This document shows, piece by piece, positions 46,298 to 55,566 of a DNA stretch of 64,000 nucleotides. Source of the stretch: JACKHO01 sp041398745. GTDB taxonomy: Bacteria > Planctomycetota > Planctomycetia > Planctomycetales > Planctomycetaceae. Location of the stretch: positions 930,001 through 994,000 of the forward strand of contig JAWKUB010000002.1 in assembly GCA_041398745.1 (NCBI GenBank), given 5' to 3'. The notes beneath the pieces were generated by a model that saw nothing but the letters and a program-made list of their open reading frames with translations, was not told the DNA's origin and ran no database searches. A program made the position numbers and the translations under genes. Numbering within the stretch: the first letter of the stretch is position 1; the number at the start of each line of letters is the position of its first letter.

Positions 46298-49200
46298 TTA
46301 AGTTTCGGGGGTATCGGAGGCCGACTTTGACTTCTTGTCGGCGACAGGAAACAGCGCTGGCTGTGATTCAGTCTTTGGCGTGCTGGTTCGGCGAGATCGT
46401 TTCGCCGGTTTCTTTTGTCCCTCTTCTGCCGCTTCAACACCTCTCAATGAACCGGGAACGAGTTCCAGGACGTTGCCAAACGCTGGAAGCCCCTCGCAGA
46501 GTTCGATGGTGCGGCGATGGCATGTGAGGAGCAGCACCTGGCAATCTGAGGAGAGGTCTTGCAGGAATTTGAGTGTCTCGCGGGCCCGGTCTTCGTCGAA
46601 GTTGACGAGAACGTCATCGAGCACAATGGGTAGCGGTTCGTGACGGCTTGAGTAGTCTTCAATGTACGCCAGTCGAATGGCGAGGAACAATTGCTCGCGT
46701 GTCCCCGTGCTGAGTTGAGCGGGAAGTTTTTCGTTCCCCTGAGCATCCTGCACACGCAGCACGTCTGGCTCATTCATGGTCTGTACAATTCGGCGATATC
46801 GTCCGTTGGTCAGTTTGCCTAGCCAACTGCTGACCGAATCTTTCAACCTGGGCTGATGATTCTTCTCGAATCGCGACATCACCCGGTGCAACAACTCTTC
46901 GGCGAGTGTGAGAGCGGCCCAGTTCTCGGCGGCCGACGCAAATTCTGTACGGACTGATTCCAGGTGGCCGGCAATTCGATCGGCCGGGTTTTCGGTCGTC
47001 CAGGATTCGATTTGACGTCGCAGGCTACCGAGACGCTCGACCCCTTCGTGGATTTGGAGTTCGAGTTCACCGATTTGACGATGGGAGTCCTCGCATTGTT
47101 GCGCGAGAGATTCTTCCGATGCGGACAGAAGCTCTTCTTCGGCTGCGGCGAGGTCGGGTACGATTTGACGAAGCTCAATGTTCAGGTCCGAAATTTGTTG
47201 CCCGTGAGCGCGGCGCTGCTGAAATTCAGAAAAGAGAGCAGTTAAATCGACATCATCTGGCAGTCGGGAAGCCTGAATCAAATCTCGCAATTCTTGTTGA
47301 ATTGACTCACGCGACTCCTGGAAATCGATCAACCGCCGTGAGGCATCGTGGGCGGTGGCCTTTTGTTGGTGCAACAACTCTTTGGCGTCATTGGCTGCAT
47401 GCAGTTCTGCAGCCAGTGCCTCCAGCACAGTTGCCGGTGCATGTTCAATTCCTGCGTCGTCCAAAGTACTTTCGTCGGCAATCAGGTTCGTGATGCTCGC
47501 GACCCGTTCCCTGAATTCGGCAATGCTCTTTCTGCCTGCATCCAGTTCTTTGGTGAGCAACTGCAGATGTTGAAGATCGCTCCGACATTCGGCCAGTTCA
47601 CGCAACAGCTTGTCTGCAGTTGTCAAAGTCCACTCAGTGGGCAGCCCCGCTTCACGAAGAAACTTGCTGCGTTGCGAGTCGACCTCTCCCTGCGATTGTG
47701 CCAGTTCAAGTTCCTGCGTCTGGACTTGCTCCAGTTTCGAATTGAGTGACTGCTCCTCGCGCAACAATCGCTCTCGTTCCTGCTCGCGCATTTGGCCAGC
47801 ATCGAATTCGGTTTTGGCCTCCCGCAGTGCCAACGCGGGATTGGAATGATGAGGAAACGTGCGTGCCAACTCCTCGTTGAACAAGGTGACATCTGCCTGC
47901 AAGCTCTGGAGTCCAGCATTGGTTCGCAGTCGCTCCGCTTCCAACTCCCTCACTTCCTGCAGCAAGTCGAGCCATTCGAGCATCGCTTGCGGACGTCCCG
48001 GCGAAATGTCGCTGCTCTTCCAGACTGTATTCCATTCCTCCTGACACAGGTCGAGTTGCTGCTGATGCTGGGTAACTTGATCGGACTCGTCAACTAGCTG
48101 GCTTTCGAGCCGCTCAATTCGTGCGACAAGATGATCGCGTTTGGCGAGAAAGTCGGCCTGCGCCACGTGCACGTCAGCCACCTGATCAATTTCGTACAGC
48201 AATGCTTCGAATGCTTCGAGCAGGTCGGTCTCGCCAGCGACAAGCCATTCGTTGACTTCGCTTTCCTTGCAATTACGTTCGATATACATCCTGCGAACGA
48301 GGTCCCAGCCAGCGTTGCGTCGTTTTCGCATCTCAACAAGATGCTCCCGGTCGAGTGCGGGATGCAGTTTGTCAAACTCGGACAAGTCGTATTGCGCGGC
48401 CCGGAGTTCCAGTTCGCTTTGATCGACCAGCCGCTTTGCATTGCCGATGTCTTTCTCCGCGGCGGCAAATCGCTCAGCAAATTCTTTGACTGTGGCTGCA
48501 AACGGTACCGGGAGATTGCCCCAGTCTTGCTTCTGATTGGAAATATCGAGACGTGAAGCGCCTGTGGCTGCGAATCGCTGCTCAACCTCCTGAGTGCTTC
48601 GATCCAGCTTGTCCGAAACAATTTGCAACGCGAGTTGTTGGTCTTCGACTTGCTGCTGCTTGCGTCGCCATTTCTCACCACGTTCGATGAGGCTGGCCAA
48701 TTCGAGTAGTGATCGGGTTTCTGGCAGCCCCTTGAGTCGGTCCTGAACGTCTCGCAGATCACGTTCCAAATCGGGACGACGCGATTTGAGAGCCGCCGCC
48801 TGTTCACGGAGTTCCTGCACCTTTTGTGAGAGTTCCTGCAACGACTCCCGAAGTGCAAGGCCGACTTGTCGTGAGGCGATGTCTTCGATTGTCCAACCTG
48901 TGCCCAAACTTGCCAGTCGCTGATTCAGGCGTAGTTGAATTGCAGCCAAATCACTTTCCCGCTGCGGCAGGTCTTGTTCGATTTTTTTCTGCTGCGACAG
49001 TTCACGTTCGAGCGATCGAATCGGTTGTTGATGCTCCAGCAACTGTAGTTGCCGCGGAGTCAGTTCCGTACTTTCGCTAGTGCTAGTGTTGGCGAATTCC
49101 TGCTTAGTGCGGTGGATGCTCTCATCCAGTTCAATGAGCCGATCTCGCAGAATTCGCATGCGGTCGATGGCGTCGCCGCTGAGTCCCTGAGAGAGCGTCC

Positions 49201-49972
49201 TGCTATTTACCTCCTGTTCAAGAATTGCCTTTTGTCGCAACTTAGGAAGTGCTTTGAGTAGGGATTCAGATCGACGATGACTTGCTTGGAGTTGCTGTAA
49301 CTCTGTTCGCTGTGACCGAACCAGTGTCTCGAACCGACGCAGTTCGCTTTGCGCTGTCTCCAACTCATGTTGTGGAATGAGGGCGTCACGATATTCGCGC
49401 TGGGCTTTGGAGAGGTCGCCCATCAGCTTGTGGAGGATTTGCGTCCGGCCGCGCGGTTTGAACAGTCGATCGCGCTGTTGTGCAAGCTCCGTTTTGAGGT
49501 GCTGATAGTCACCAAGTCCACCCCAGCCTTCACCGAACAGCGAATCGCCGAGTCCCGCTCGTTTCAGACTTTCTTCACCGTCAATAAGTTCCCGCAATGA
49601 AATTGCGAACAGGTTTGTGAAAACATGCTCGCTGGCCCCACGGAGAATTCCGTCCAGACATTCGTTCGTGAAGGGCTGCTTTCGGTCTGACCAGAAGCCC
49701 GTAATGGAATCAGGGCGACCTTTCTGGCGGCGGAACTCAATTTTTTGTCCATCGCGCAGTTCAATTGTGGCCTGCCCGGCGATTTGGCCAACTTTCCAGG
49801 ACAGGTCATGCCCGGCCCAGGGAAATCCGAACAGCGTTTCGCGCACGAGCCGCAGCAACGTCGACTTTCCGGCTTCATTGGGGCCATAAATGACCTGCAA
49901 GCCCTTGTCGAAGTTCAGTGTTCTGCCGTCGAGGACCCCAAAGTTTTCCCCGTGTACAGAAACCAGCCTCAT
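46298..49972 (-). CDS. YhaN/SbcC-like ATPase of DNA double-strand-break repair type
   Basis: The 1224-residue protein begins with an SMC/Rad50-type head (VSVHGENFG, Walker A YGPNEAGKS at residues 29-37). Long coiled coils fill about 200-1000. It ends with the second half of the head, LSTGTREQLFLAIRLAY (ABC signature) and LPIVLDDVLVNFDEDR (Walker B/D-loop region). YhaN in Bacillus works with the nuclease YhaO. No SbcD/YhaO-like phosphoesterase gene is next to this one, which is unusual. It is convergent with mntR, with 17 bases between. Confidence 0.9.
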   Translation of the reverse strand: MRLVSVHGENFGVLDGRTLNFDKGLQVIYGPNEAGKSTLLRLVRETLFGFPWAGHDLSWKVGQIAGQATIELRDGQKIEFRRQKGRPDSITGFWSDRKQPFTNECLDGILRGASEHVFTNLFAISLRELIDGEESLKRAGLGDSLFGEGWGGLGDYQHLKTELAQQRDRLFKPRGRTQILHKLMGDLSKAQREYRDALIPQHELETAQSELRRFETLVRSQRTELQQLQASHRRSESLLKALPKLRQKAILEQEVNSRTLSQGLSGDAIDRMRILRDRLIELDESIHRTKQEFANTSTSESTELTPRQLQLLEHQQPIRSLERELSQQKKIEQDLPQRESDLAAIQLRLNQRLASLGTGWTIEDIASRQVGLALRESLQELSQKVQELREQAAALKSRRPDLERDLRDVQDRLKGLPETRSLLELASLIERGEKWRRKQQQVEDQQLALQIVSDKLDRSTQEVEQRFAATGASRLDISNQKQDWGNLPVPFAATVKEFAERFAAAEKDIGNAKRLVDQSELELRAAQYDLSEFDKLHPALDREHLVEMRKRRNAGWDLVRRMYIERNCKESEVNEWLVAGETDLLEAFEALLYEIDQVADVHVAQADFLAKRDHLVARIERLESQLVDESDQVTQHQQQLDLCQEEWNTVWKSSDISPGRPQAMLEWLDLLQEVRELEAERLRTNAGLQSLQADVTLFNEELARTFPHHSNPALALREAKTEFDAGQMREQERERLLREEQSLNSKLEQVQTQELELAQSQGEVDSQRSKFLREAGLPTEWTLTTADKLLRELAECRSDLQHLQLLTKELDAGRKSIAEFRERVASITNLIADESTLDDAGIEHAPATVLEALAAELHAANDAKELLHQQKATAHDASRRLIDFQESRESIQQELRDLIQASRLPDDVDLTALFSEFQQRRAHGQQISDLNIELRQIVPDLAAAEEELLSASEESLAQQCEDSHRQIGELELQIHEGVERLGSLRRQIESWTTENPADRIAGHLESVRTEFASAAENWAALTLAEELLHRVMSRFEKNHQPRLKDSVSSWLGKLTNGRYRRIVQTMNEPDVLRVQDAQGNEKLPAQLSTGTREQLFLAIRLAYIEDYSSRHEPLPIVLDDVLVNFDEDRARETLKFLQDLSSDCQVLLLTCHRRTIELCEGLPAFGNVLELVPGSLRGVEAAEEGQKKPAKRSRRTSTPKTESQPALFPVADKKSKSASDTPET

Positions 49973-50126
49973 GGTTGTCCCCGTTTCCGGGGAGGAAGCT
50001 CCCCCGGCAGTTCTGTTTGTCGTCCAATGCGCGCAGCGAACACGTCTGCTTCAAGCTGCGCACAATGTACCGCACGTTGCGCGTGACGACAAAGTGGTGG
50101 CCCTCGAATTAGCCACTAAGGGCTGA

Positions 50127-52235
50127 TTACGCGTTGAGGATTTGGGCAATGGAACTGAACGTGACGTAGTTGTCCGCCACAACCGTGGCGTTTCCGGTAA
50201 CGAAGATGCCTGCGTCAGTCTGCGTGGCGTCCACGATACTGGAGAGCACCAATTCCGTGTCAGACGTAATACTGGCCACAGTACTGCTGAACGTGCCAAT
50301 GCGAACCGGATCACCCACTGCCAATTCGGTAGTGAACGCTGTACCCACTCCAGTGACATTAACGCTGTCGACATCAACCGAGGCCGTTCCCGAAATCGCG
50401 AGATTGAGCGGTTCGAAGCCAGTTACGGGAACACGTGCGAGACCGACATTCTGCACCGAGAATGTCCCACTCAAATCTTGTGTAGGCAAGTTGTGAATGG
50501 CATCAACAACATCCATACCAGTTCCTATGACACGTCCAAACACCGAGTACACGTTCGTTGGGGTTGGGATGCCATCAAGGCTTTCGTTATCGGCAATATT
50601 GAAGAAGAACTGACTCGTGGCTGTGTCGAGACCTGAACCACGCGCGAACGAAATCGTGCCACGCACATTAGGGCGATCGGGCGAGAATTCATTGACAATT
50701 TCCGCGTCAGTTGCGAAGCCAACCAAATTGTCCCCATCGAGTACCGCTCCCCCTCCCTGGATCACATCAATGCCCGTATCGGCATCAGTGGCTACGCGGT
50801 GGACAATGGAATTCGTGTAGCGGCTGAGATACCCCTTGAAGTTCGCCACCGAAATCGGTGCCGCGTCATCGAAAAGTTCAACCTGGAATGCGCCTAGGTT
50901 TGACGTGAATTCGACAATGGAACCCTGAATGCTGCGGACGCTGAAACTGTCGGTTGTGGACCGACCGAACTTGTCGACCGACTGTATCGTCACATCGTTC
51001 ACGGAGTTGGCGAGCGGTACATCGAATGAGTAATTGCCGCTGGCATCGGCCGTCGTGGTTGCCGTCGTGAATGCGTTGGTTCCCAAGTCAGCGGAGACAG
51101 TCGCGCCGGCGAATGTCGTTCCGGTGACGGTGAACGTGGCCTGTTGCGTGAACTCTTCGCTGCTCAGTGTTTGCAATGTGTTCGTCGATGTGTCCACGGT
51201 AAGGGACAATGGATCAAGTGGCGTCCCGCCCAAGTTCTCCCGTTCCTGCGCAGCGCGGGTGAGAGCACCCGTGTTAATTTGAGTGTTCAGCAAATCGGCA
51301 TCGACGGTACTTAACTCAAATTTGGCCTCCGTACGAGAACCGCCAAAGGTACTGGTGCCTTCAACTTCGAGTGCATCAGACTTCCCGAGAATTCCCCCTG
51401 CGAAGAAATCGCCTTGAAAATCATTCGTCCCCTGAAGTTTGAGTGCGTCGTTCCCTCGCCACAACCACAAATCGGTCTTCCCACCCACGGTTAACCCGTC
51501 GAACAGCACGGTGTCGTTGTGCTCTCCGGTATTGAGAAAGAAGTCTCCGGAGAGTGTGGTATTCGTAAACGCCAGACTGTCCATTTTCTTGCCGGTGTCG
51601 ATCCACGTATTGCCGCCAACGGTCGAGTCTTCGAGCACCACGTCATCTTCGCCACGGTCGGCAAACATTGACAGGTTTCCACCGATGGTCGAGTTTGAAA
51701 TCGACAGCAGATTGTGGCCCCGCCCTGCGAAGAATCGTAAAGATCCGCCCACAGTCGCTCCGTCCAGACTGACAAGATCATCGCCCTTTCCGGTCGTGAT
51801 GTTGATATCTCCGCCAATAGTTGCCCCGTTGATACCAATTGAAGTACGACCGAACAGGTCGCTTACGTAGACATCGCTTGAGAGTTCCGCCCCAGTGTTG
51901 ATTTGGAGGCTGTCATGGCCATCACCCAGCCCCACAAACACCATGCCGCCAAACGTCGTTCCGCCCGATGTCAGCACGAACGATGCGGAATTGTTAATGG
52001 TGGTGGAGTTCAGTCCCGAGACGATCAAATCGCCGTTGCTCTCGACGATTTCAAGTTCGTTGGCGGCGGAGTCGCCGTTGAGGTAGAGGTTCCCATTCAG
52101 GATGGATGCAGACACATTCCCCGACAGAAGTGTGCGGGTTTCCAGTGTTTCTGCATAACGAGCTTTCCGCGCGCGGCGACGATTTCCCTGTATGAGGCGG
52201 GTCAGAGAGCTGTAAAGCTGGCGAAAACCGAACAT
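50127..52235 (-). CDS. LEPR-XLL protein with beta-repeat region and cyclophilin-type PPIase domain
   Basis: The 702-residue product starts with a basic stretch and the LETRTLLS motif (residues 31-38). This is a LEPR-XLL-type motif found in planctomycete surface proteins and thought to mark export. About 300 residues of short repeated beta units follow (TIGGDI, TVGGSL, TIGGNL, TVGGNT), like a beta-solenoid. A bacterial-Ig-like region (SGNYSFDVPLA) comes next, then a cyclophilin-type peptidyl-prolyl isomerase domain at about 440-600 (FKGYLSRY, QFFFNIAD). The C-terminus is a beta domain. The isomerase is likely extracellular or cell-surface attached. The fusion is notable. Confidence 0.8.
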   Translation of the reverse strand: MFGFRQLYSSLTRLIQGNRRRARKARYAETLETRTLLSGNVSASILNGNLYLNGDSAANELEIVESNGDLIVSGLNSTTINNSASFVLTSGGTTFGGMVFVGLGDGHDSLQINTGAELSSDVYVSDLFGRTSIGINGATIGGDINITTGKGDDLVSLDGATVGGSLRFFAGRGHNLLSISNSTIGGNLSMFADRGEDDVVLEDSTVGGNTWIDTGKKMDSLAFTNTTLSGDFFLNTGEHNDTVLFDGLTVGGKTDLWLWRGNDALKLQGTNDFQGDFFAGGILGKSDALEVEGTSTFGGSRTEAKFELSTVDADLLNTQINTGALTRAAQERENLGGTPLDPLSLTVDTSTNTLQTLSSEEFTQQATFTVTGTTFAGATVSADLGTNAFTTATTTADASGNYSFDVPLANSVNDVTIQSVDKFGRSTTDSFSVRSIQGSIVEFTSNLGAFQVELFDDAAPISVANFKGYLSRYTNSIVHRVATDADTGIDVIQGGGAVLDGDNLVGFATDAEIVNEFSPDRPNVRGTISFARGSGLDTATSQFFFNIADNESLDGIPTPTNVYSVFGRVIGTGMDVVDAIHNLPTQDLSGTFSVQNVGLARVPVTGFEPLNLAISGTASVDVDSVNVTGVGTAFTTELAVGDPVRIGTFSSTVASITSDTELVLSSIVDATQTDAGIFVTGNATVVADNYVTFSSIAQILNA

Positions 52236-52493
52236 GAATTGCCCTTTACCAAGATGTTTGCTGGAAACTGTTTACGGTGAATTCCGTGTTGTGATCGTGT
52301 TGAATGCTCAACAGTACTACCACCCGGCACGTGGGACAAGGTCCAATTGGGTGGTTTAGGGGGACAGGGTGAGGCTTTGTCATTCTCCAGTCGACAACGC
52401 CCCCTGTGATACGATACATCCTACGCAGGGCGGCTCAAAGATCTGCGTAAATTGGCCTGATTGCACGAGTTTCTCCGGTTATATCGAATTGCC

Positions 52494-53831
52494 ATGATCA
52501 ACATCTTCGGACAGACCAGTCGCGACTGCAGCGGAATGACGCGGCGACGCCTTCTGCAAATTGGTGCCCTCGTACCATTCGGTTTGACGCTCGCCAACCA
52601 GTTGCAGGCGGAGCAGAGCGGCGGAAGATCATCTTCCAAGAAGTCTGTCATTCTGATTTGGCAGCATGGAGGTCCATCGCAGCTTGATACGTTTGACATG
52701 AAGCCACTGGCTCCAAGGGAGTACCGAGGACCCTTTGAGTCGATCGATTCCTCACTGCCAGGGCTTCCTGTTTGTGAATTGATGCCACACCACGCCAAGG
52801 TGATGGACAAGTGCACGGTCATTCGGAGTTTCTCGCACGGTAACGGCGATCACTGGGCTGCCGCACACTGGATGCTGACCGGGCGAATCGGCGCGAACGG
52901 ATCGGACCGTATCCCCCGGCAACCCTCGATGGGAGCCGTCGCTTCGAAACTCCTCGGCCCTACGCAACCAGGCAGTCTTTCGAGTGTGAATGTGAATGAT
53001 GGTGGTTTTGGTTTTCATGGCGGCGCGTGGCTCGGCGTGGCCCACAACCCTTTCCGAACCGGCGAGTACAGCTACGGCAACGAAGCAGGACGACTTCCCA
53101 CCGGCGACGCCAAGAGCTTCACGCTGGTCGACGGATTGTCCCAGGACCGCTTGTTGAACCGCGTCTCATTGCAACGCCAGTTTGATCAGCTTCGCTACGA
53201 CGTTGATGGCTCGGGCACGTTCATGAACATGGACACCGTCACCTCGCAGGCCGTTGACATTCTGCTCACAGGACGGACTCGCGAAGCGTTTAATCTGGAA
53301 GCGGAACCACAATCGGTTCGCGATGCCTACGGCCCCGGCTGGGGCGAACAAGCGTTGTTGGCCCGCCGTCTCATTGAAGCCGGTGTCCGCTTTGTTTCGC
53401 TCAACACAGGATACTGGGATGACCACGGCAACATTGAGAATGCCTTGCGGGATAAACTCACGCGACATGATCGAGCCGTCGGCACACTTATTGAAGACCT
53501 GTCACAACGCGGGATGCTCGATGACGTACTCGTGGTGACCGCCGGAGAATTCGGGCGGACTCCCCGCATTAACGACAACGCCGGACGCGATCACTGGCCG
53601 CAGGCCCAAAGCATTCTGCTGGCTGGTGGTGGTTACAAGCATGGCCAAGTCATTGGCAGCACGAACGACAAGGCAGAGTTCCCCACGTCGCGTGCCATCG
53701 GCGTAGAAGATTTCTGCGCGACGATTTATCACGCCCTGGGATTAAAAATCGATGACGTCCTAATTGACCACTCGGGCCGCCCCATGCATTTAGTGCCCAG
53801 CGGAGAAGTACCCCGTGAGTTGCTGGGGTAG
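52494..53831 (+). CDS. DUF1501 protein with Tat signal
   Basis: From ATG 52494 the 445-residue product has a twin-arginine leader (TRRRLLQIGALVPFG, Arg at 17-19). The DUF1501 domain follows, with VILIWQHGGPSQLDTFD, RSFSHGNGDHW near 105, VVTAGEFGRTP and the GRDHWPQAQS block. These HGG/GDHW/EFGRTP motifs match the sulfatase-like/alkaline-phosphatase superfamily fold assigned to DUF1501. The family is very abundant in planctomycetes and its role is unknown. It would leave the cytoplasm already folded. It is divergent from the LEPR-XLL gene, 258 bases away. Confidence 0.92.
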   Translation: MINIFGQTSRDCSGMTRRRLLQIGALVPFGLTLANQLQAEQSGGRSSSKKSVILIWQHGGPSQLDTFDMKPLAPREYRGPFESIDSSLPGLPVCELMPHHAKVMDKCTVIRSFSHGNGDHWAAAHWMLTGRIGANGSDRIPRQPSMGAVASKLLGPTQPGSLSSVNVNDGGFGFHGGAWLGVAHNPFRTGEYSYGNEAGRLPTGDAKSFTLVDGLSQDRLLNRVSLQRQFDQLRYDVDGSGTFMNMDTVTSQAVDILLTGRTREAFNLEAEPQSVRDAYGPGWGEQALLARRLIEAGVRFVSLNTGYWDDHGNIENALRDKLTRHDRAVGTLIEDLSQRGMLDDVLVVTAGEFGRTPRINDNAGRDHWPQAQSILLAGGGYKHGQVIGSTNDKAEFPTSRAIGVEDFCATIYHALGLKIDDVLIDHSGRPMHLVPSGEVPRELLG

Positions 53832-53855
53832 TCAAAGAACCAGCATCTGAAATCA

Positions 53856-53897
53856 AAAAGGTCGCGGTCCCTATTAAAGGAAACCGCGACCTTTTTC
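53856..53897. terminator. Bidirectional rho-independent terminator
   Basis: A perfect 14-base-pair stem (AAAAAGGTCGCGGT at 53856-53869, ACCGCGACCTTTTT at 53884-53897) with a 14-base loop, closed by A-rich and T-rich sides, lies 25 bases after the DUF1501 stop. It can end both the DUF1501 transcript and the convergent amidotransferase-like transcript. Confidence 0.95.
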
Positions 53898-54000
53898 GTT
53901 GGCCTGAACTCATTCTGTGAGCCGCTGGCCGTCAGGCCTGGGGCCGTTGACTCGCACACCGTGTCTCACAAATGATTAAACGTTCGAAACGCACCCCCAC

Positions 54001-54762
54001 TTACGCAACACGGCGCTGTGGAAATTCGATGATTTCGGGATTGGCTTGTTCTTTGACACCTTCGATAAACGCTTCGAACAGTTGCATGTCGAGCGCTGAA
54101 GCGGAAATGCTTTCAGGGTGGAACTGCACTCCCATGCACCACCAATGATCATCAGTGGACTCGTACGCTTCGATGACGCCGTCCATTGCTGTTGCGGAGA
54201 CGCGGAACGTGGAAGCAAGCATGTCGACGGCCATGTGGTGATCGCTGTTCACGCGGATTTCACCTTCGCCGTAGACCGAATCGATTTTGGTGCCGGGAAC
54301 ACATTCAATGACGTGTCGCAGGCAGTTCTCCACAGGATCGCGGTGGCAAAGCGATTTCATGACATCTTCCGCGACGTGCTGGAAGAGCGTACCGCCACAA
54401 ACCACGTTGAGGACTTGCATCCCCAGTCCAATGGCCAGCGTCGGAATTTTCATTTCGGCAGCGATGCGTGCGAGACGACGGTCAAAATCTTCACGACGCG
54501 TCGGCATGGGCCGCGTGGCAGGATGCGGTTCGAATCCGAGGCGAACAGGTTCGAGGTCGAGTTTACAGCCGGTCAGAACCAGACCATCAACATTCTGCAG
54601 CAGTGAACGCAGGTCATCGTCATCGGCGATGGGGGGCAACATGAGTGGAATGCCACCAGCGTTCGTGACAGAATCGTAATACCCTGTGGGCAACCATGAG
54701 AACGAGACGGGCTTCGCTGGGCGGAAATCTGCATTGATTGCAATAATGGGCTTGTCCGACAT
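54001..54762 (-). CDS. Class I amidotransferase-like (peptidase C26) protein, nucleophile Cys replaced
   Basis: The 253-residue product (ATG 54762, with GGAAGG seven bases before it) has the fold of gamma-glutamyl-GABA hydrolases and other class I glutamine amidotransferases. The nucleophile elbow, normally G-I-C-R-G, reads A-I-G-L-G (positions 110-114), so Gly112 stands in for the catalytic Cys. The His-Glu pair is kept in VQFHPES (H215, E217). The oxyanion region GGD is also changed, to LTGCKLD. Hydrolase activity in the usual way is therefore unlikely, and a binding or regulatory role is possible. The gene is followed by a terminator shared with DUF1501. Confidence 0.85.
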   Translation of the reverse strand: MSDKPIIAINADFRPAKPVSFSWLPTGYYDSVTNAGGIPLMLPPIADDDDLRSLLQNVDGLVLTGCKLDLEPVRLGFEPHPATRPMPTRREDFDRRLARIAAEMKIPTLAIGLGMQVLNVVCGGTLFQHVAEDVMKSLCHRDPVENCLRHVIECVPGTKIDSVYGEGEIRVNSDHHMAVDMLASTFRVSATAMDGVIEAYESTDDHWWCMGVQFHPESISASALDMQLFEAFIEGVKEQANPEIIEFPQRRVA

Positions 54763-55287
54763 TGCATAACCTTCCATGGATTAAGTCGAGGGGAAGGCAA
54801 GGTGCGGGGAAAGAAACACACACCCGAATGCAAATTCGACCCAGTCGAACTGCTCAGTGAGAGGGATTCCATTCCACAACGGACCTTACCCGGTCCAGTC
54901 AAATCTGAAGATATTCCAAATCTTCAGTCCCTGCCGAAAACCGATTCAAGTTTTGTGAAATGAACTACCGTTTCGCGGGAAGGAGGCACCTTAATCTCGG
55001 TCAATCCCAATGTAAAGCATTGAGATTATTTTGTACAGAAATTGCCGATTGGCTTCGGGGAGGCACAAGATGTTGGGCTTTGCGGGCTACTCAGACACAT
55101 TGAAGAGGCGGAATTCGCGTTTCGGCTGTCAAGATTTGTAGAGAATCTCACGCGACTGAAGCGGTGCTGGGAAATGCCCGAAGGACAAAACCACGGAGCG
55201 ACTGTGCTGGTTTGTCAAGTTGCGATGGTCGTGATTGGCGGGGATCTTCTTCGCCGCCCAGATTTCATCTGGGCCACCTGAGGCTTT
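54763..55287. other. Intergenic region without a supported gene
   Basis: This 525-base gap separates two minus-strand genes. I see no credible gene in it. A small hairpin CAATG-TAAAG-CATTG near 55007-55022 is flanked by AATCT and AGATT, which pair outside it. An ORF of 79 codons on the plus strand from 55042 has no domain or ribosome site and I treat it as chance. The region probably holds the promoter of the amidotransferase-like gene. Confidence 0.5.
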
Positions 55288-55566
55288 TCACCAAGGTACC
55301 GTGAACATCCCGAAGGTCAAGAACGATGTCACAATGTTGAAAATGATGTTGGGGACGAAATAAGCAAGGTAGCGGTCTGGATGATGTCGGCGAATGTCGT
55401 TGCCACGTGTGACAATGCAACCGGTCAAAACGACGATCATAGCCGATCCACCAACGACGCCGTACCAAAGGCCTCTGCCAGATGTGAAGCGAATGACTGC
55501 GAGGGGCACGATCAGCACCAGGAAGAGGTAGACGTTGTGCAAATCGACACGCGACACTCTGATCAC
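55288..55566 (-). CDS. Small membrane protein, translationally coupled to the enolase-family gene
   Basis: With the GTG start at 55566 the 92-residue product has three hydrophobic segments (VYLFLVLIVPLAVI, GVVGGSAMIVVLTGC, NIIFNIVTSFLTFGM) and short charged loops (RHHPDRY). The GTG overlaps the upstream TGA by the GTGA tetranucleotide, a sign of translational coupling. The family is unknown. It may be a small transporter subunit or an anchor for the dehydratase pathway. The repeated hydrophobic pattern makes chance unlikely, but no homologue is recognised. Confidence 0.55.
   Translation of the reverse strand: MIRVSRVDLHNVYLFLVLIVPLAVIRFTSGRGLWYGVVGGSAMIVVLTGCIVTRGNDIRRHHPDRYLAYFVPNIIFNIVTSFLTFGMFTVPW

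Noticed and set aside
48094..48858. A 254-codon minus-strand frame inside the YhaN-like gene
   Set aside because: It is an out-of-frame reading of the coiled-coil coding sequence, with no domain features.
55042..55281. A 79-codon plus-strand frame in the gap after the amidotransferase-like gene
   Set aside because: It has no ribosome site, no recognised motif, and sits opposite the expected minus-strand transcript; chance is the simplest reading.
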